Below are positions 5,515-6,294 of a stretch of 6,294 bases of DNA, in pieces. Position 1 is the stretch's first letter. Every line of letters begins with the position of its first letter. Under the pieces are notes generated by a model. It was not told the origin of the DNA and did no database searches. It saw only the letters and a program-made list of their open reading frames with translations. The stretch is from contig JAQTPO010000114.1 of the NCBI GenBank assembly GCA_028712845.1, positions 1 to 6,294 of the forward strand, read 5' to 3'. This DNA is from Dehalococcoidales bacterium. Its GTDB lineage: Bacteria > Chloroflexota > Dehalococcoidia > Dehalococcoidales > Fen-1064. The position numbers and the translations under genes were made by a program.

Positions 5515-5560
5515 GTTTACATCAACAAGCTTCTCGGTCTGTACTGTATGGCTTCTGCCA
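5515..5560. repeat. Direct repeat, copy 1: displaced copy of the comM 3' end
   Basis: These 46 bp match 5697-5742 at 45 of 46 positions (A5525 versus G5707), offset 182 bp in the same orientation. Read on the minus strand, the copy still encodes AEAIQYRPRSLLM followed by TAA, identical to the end of the ComM protein. It is an untranslated gene-end fragment, detached from any reading start. Confidence 0.95.
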
Positions 5561-5568
5561 TCCTTACC

Positions 5569-5588
5569 ATTCCAGCGAAAGCTGGAAT
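5569..5588. repeat. Perfect 8-bp inverted repeat with GAAA loop (ATTCCAGC type)
   Basis: ATTCCAGC (5569-5576) and GCTGGAAT (5581-5588) flank GAAA, a GNRA-type tetraloop in RNA. The form resembles common extragenic palindromes and recalls repeat A. It lies between the two copies of the comM tail, together with the repeat-B-like segment at 5611-5638. Confidence 0.65.
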
Positions 5589-5610
5589 CCAGAGAGCATA
5601 CCCCTACCCT

Positions 5611-5638
5611 GAGATTCTTCACTCCGTTCAGAATGACA
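5611..5638. repeat. Repeat-B-like segment, opposite orientation
   Basis: On the minus strand this reads TGTCATTCTGAACGGAGTG and then AAGAATCTC. It resembles the segment at 4068-4119 and fits a common extragenic repeat style. It is judged by eye and partly degenerate. Confidence 0.45.
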
Positions 5639-5696
5639 ATGCTATTGGTACTTATTCATTGTAACTTGTTTGTTATTTGATTCTTGCTTATTAATG

Positions 5697-5742
5697 GTTT
5701 ACATCAGCAAGCTTCTCGGTCTGTACTGTATGGCTTCTGCCA
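5697..5742. repeat. Direct repeat, copy 2: native 3' end of comM
   Basis: This is the partner of 5515-5560. It covers the last 14 codons or so of comM, its TAA stop and two bases beyond. Because it is in frame with the rest of the ATPase gene, it is the ancestral location. Confidence 0.95.
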
Positions 5743-6294
5743 GATGCGGTGCTTTTATTATATCGCTGTCTTCGTGGTCGGCAATCGTCCTCGCCAGTTT
5801 CAAAATGCGGTGAAAAGCCCGCGCAGACAGGTTCAATTGCTTCATTGCCGCCTTGAGCAGACTCTGCGCCGACTCTTCAACTTTACAATATTCACGCACA
5901 TCTGCCGCCGTCATATCGGCATTTGAGTTTAATTTTGTGCCTTTGAAACGCTCCCTTTGCCTCTTTCGGCTGACGGTAACTCTTGCCTGCACTTTCTCCG
6001 ATTTTTCTCCCAGCCTGTCATCTGCCAGCTTCTCATAATCGATGCGCGGCACTTCCACGAATATGTCCACGCGGTCGAGGAATGGTCCGCTGATACGTTT
6101 CTGATACCGGGAGACAATGCCGGGCGAGCAGGTGCACTGCTTGAACGGGTCGCCGTAATAGCCGCACGGACAGGGGTTCATCGCCCCGACCAGCATGAAA
6201 TTGGCGGGGAAAGTGACGCTCCCCTGGGCACGGCTGATGCTCACCACTTTATCTTCGAGAGGCTGACGTAAGACCTCGAGCAAGGCATGTCCGA
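5699..6294 (-). CDS. comM: ComM/YifB family Mg-chelatase-like AAA+ ATPase, C-terminal part
   Basis: The gene enters from the right edge; about 198 codons are visible and the start is off-window. The TTG at 6283 is only an internal leucine codon, since the frame continues to the edge as GHALLEVLRQP. ComM is a hexameric AAA+ helicase that promotes branch migration during natural transformation in Vibrio and related bacteria. Many non-competent bacteria also carry it. In order, the visible motifs are LLEVLRQPLED, FPANFMLVGAMNPCPCG, the paired cysteines CPCG and CTCS (probably metal-binding), and RISGPFLDRVDIFVEV with the arginine-finger region. The C-terminal Mg-chelatase-type helical domain then runs from ADVREYC through LNLSARAFHRILKLARTIAD to HLAEAIQYRP. 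The 3' end is duplicated downstream. Walker A and B are off-window and cannot be checked. Confidence 0.93.
   Translation of the reverse strand, partial: GHALLEVLRQPLEDKVVSISRAQGSVTFPANFMLVGAMNPCPCGYYGDPFKQCTCSPGIVSRYQKRISGPFLDRVDIFVEVPRIDYEKLADDRLGEKSEKVQARVTVSRKRQRERFKGTKLNSNADMTAADVREYCKVEESAQSLLKAAMKQLNLSARAFHRILKLARTIADHEDSDIIKAPHLAEAIQYRPRSLLM

Noticed and set aside
5515..5742. CRISPR-like array or toxin-antitoxin module near comM
   Set aside because: There are only two repeat copies, they are 46 bp long and coding in origin, and the 136-bp insert contains no credible open frame.

Overview
The window looks like a stretch of chromosome from a bacterium of the Chloroflexota, most likely a Dehalococcoidia-type anaerobe. 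This placement is an inference. It rests on the protein flavour of the acyl-CoA enzymes, the moderate GC content and the repeat-rich intergenic spacers, not on a marker-gene comparison. Six protein genes are recognisable by family, and one small membrane protein is not. No rRNA, tRNA, CRISPR array, phage gene or transposase gene is visible.

Left part, plus strand (1-1949). The window opens inside the 3' end of an SCP2-type thiolase. Next comes a compact regulatory block: a promoter at about 446-474, an L10-leader-like RNA and a strong intrinsic terminator at 598-634. It sits just ahead of rplJ (L10) and rplL (L7/L12), which have one base between them. A hairpin closes rplL. A promoter-like sequence then precedes a small protein with two membrane segments (1689-1949). 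A perfect 16-bp hairpin with T-runs on both strands (1977-2014) separates this plus-strand block from the minus-strand genes.

Right part, minus strand (2124-6294). Reading leftwards from the right edge, the genes are the C-terminal part of a ComM/YifB-type AAA+ ATPase, an RmuC-family protein, a Sir2-family NAD-dependent deacylase, and a short NAD-binding 3-hydroxyacyl-CoA dehydrogenase. All but ComM, whose start lies outside the window, have a strong Shine-Dalgarno. They are separated by spacers of about 250-315 bp, so they are probably separate transcription units rather than one operon.

The thiolase and the 3-hydroxyacyl-CoA dehydrogenase catalyse consecutive steps of a beta-oxidation-like route, although the ribosomal genes lie between them. 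Sirtuins reverse lysine acylation, which fits an acyl-CoA-rich metabolism, but that link is inference. RmuC and ComM both relate to recombination and DNA processing.

The three minus-strand spacers carry short palindromic, dispersed-type repeats. Near comM, the last 46 bp of the gene region, stop codon included, are duplicated 182 bp away with one mismatch. I found no convincing new multi-gene system. The points most worth a second look are the rplJL attenuator, the comM tail duplication, the shortened hydroxyacyl-CoA dehydrogenase, and the repeat block in the sir2 leader.
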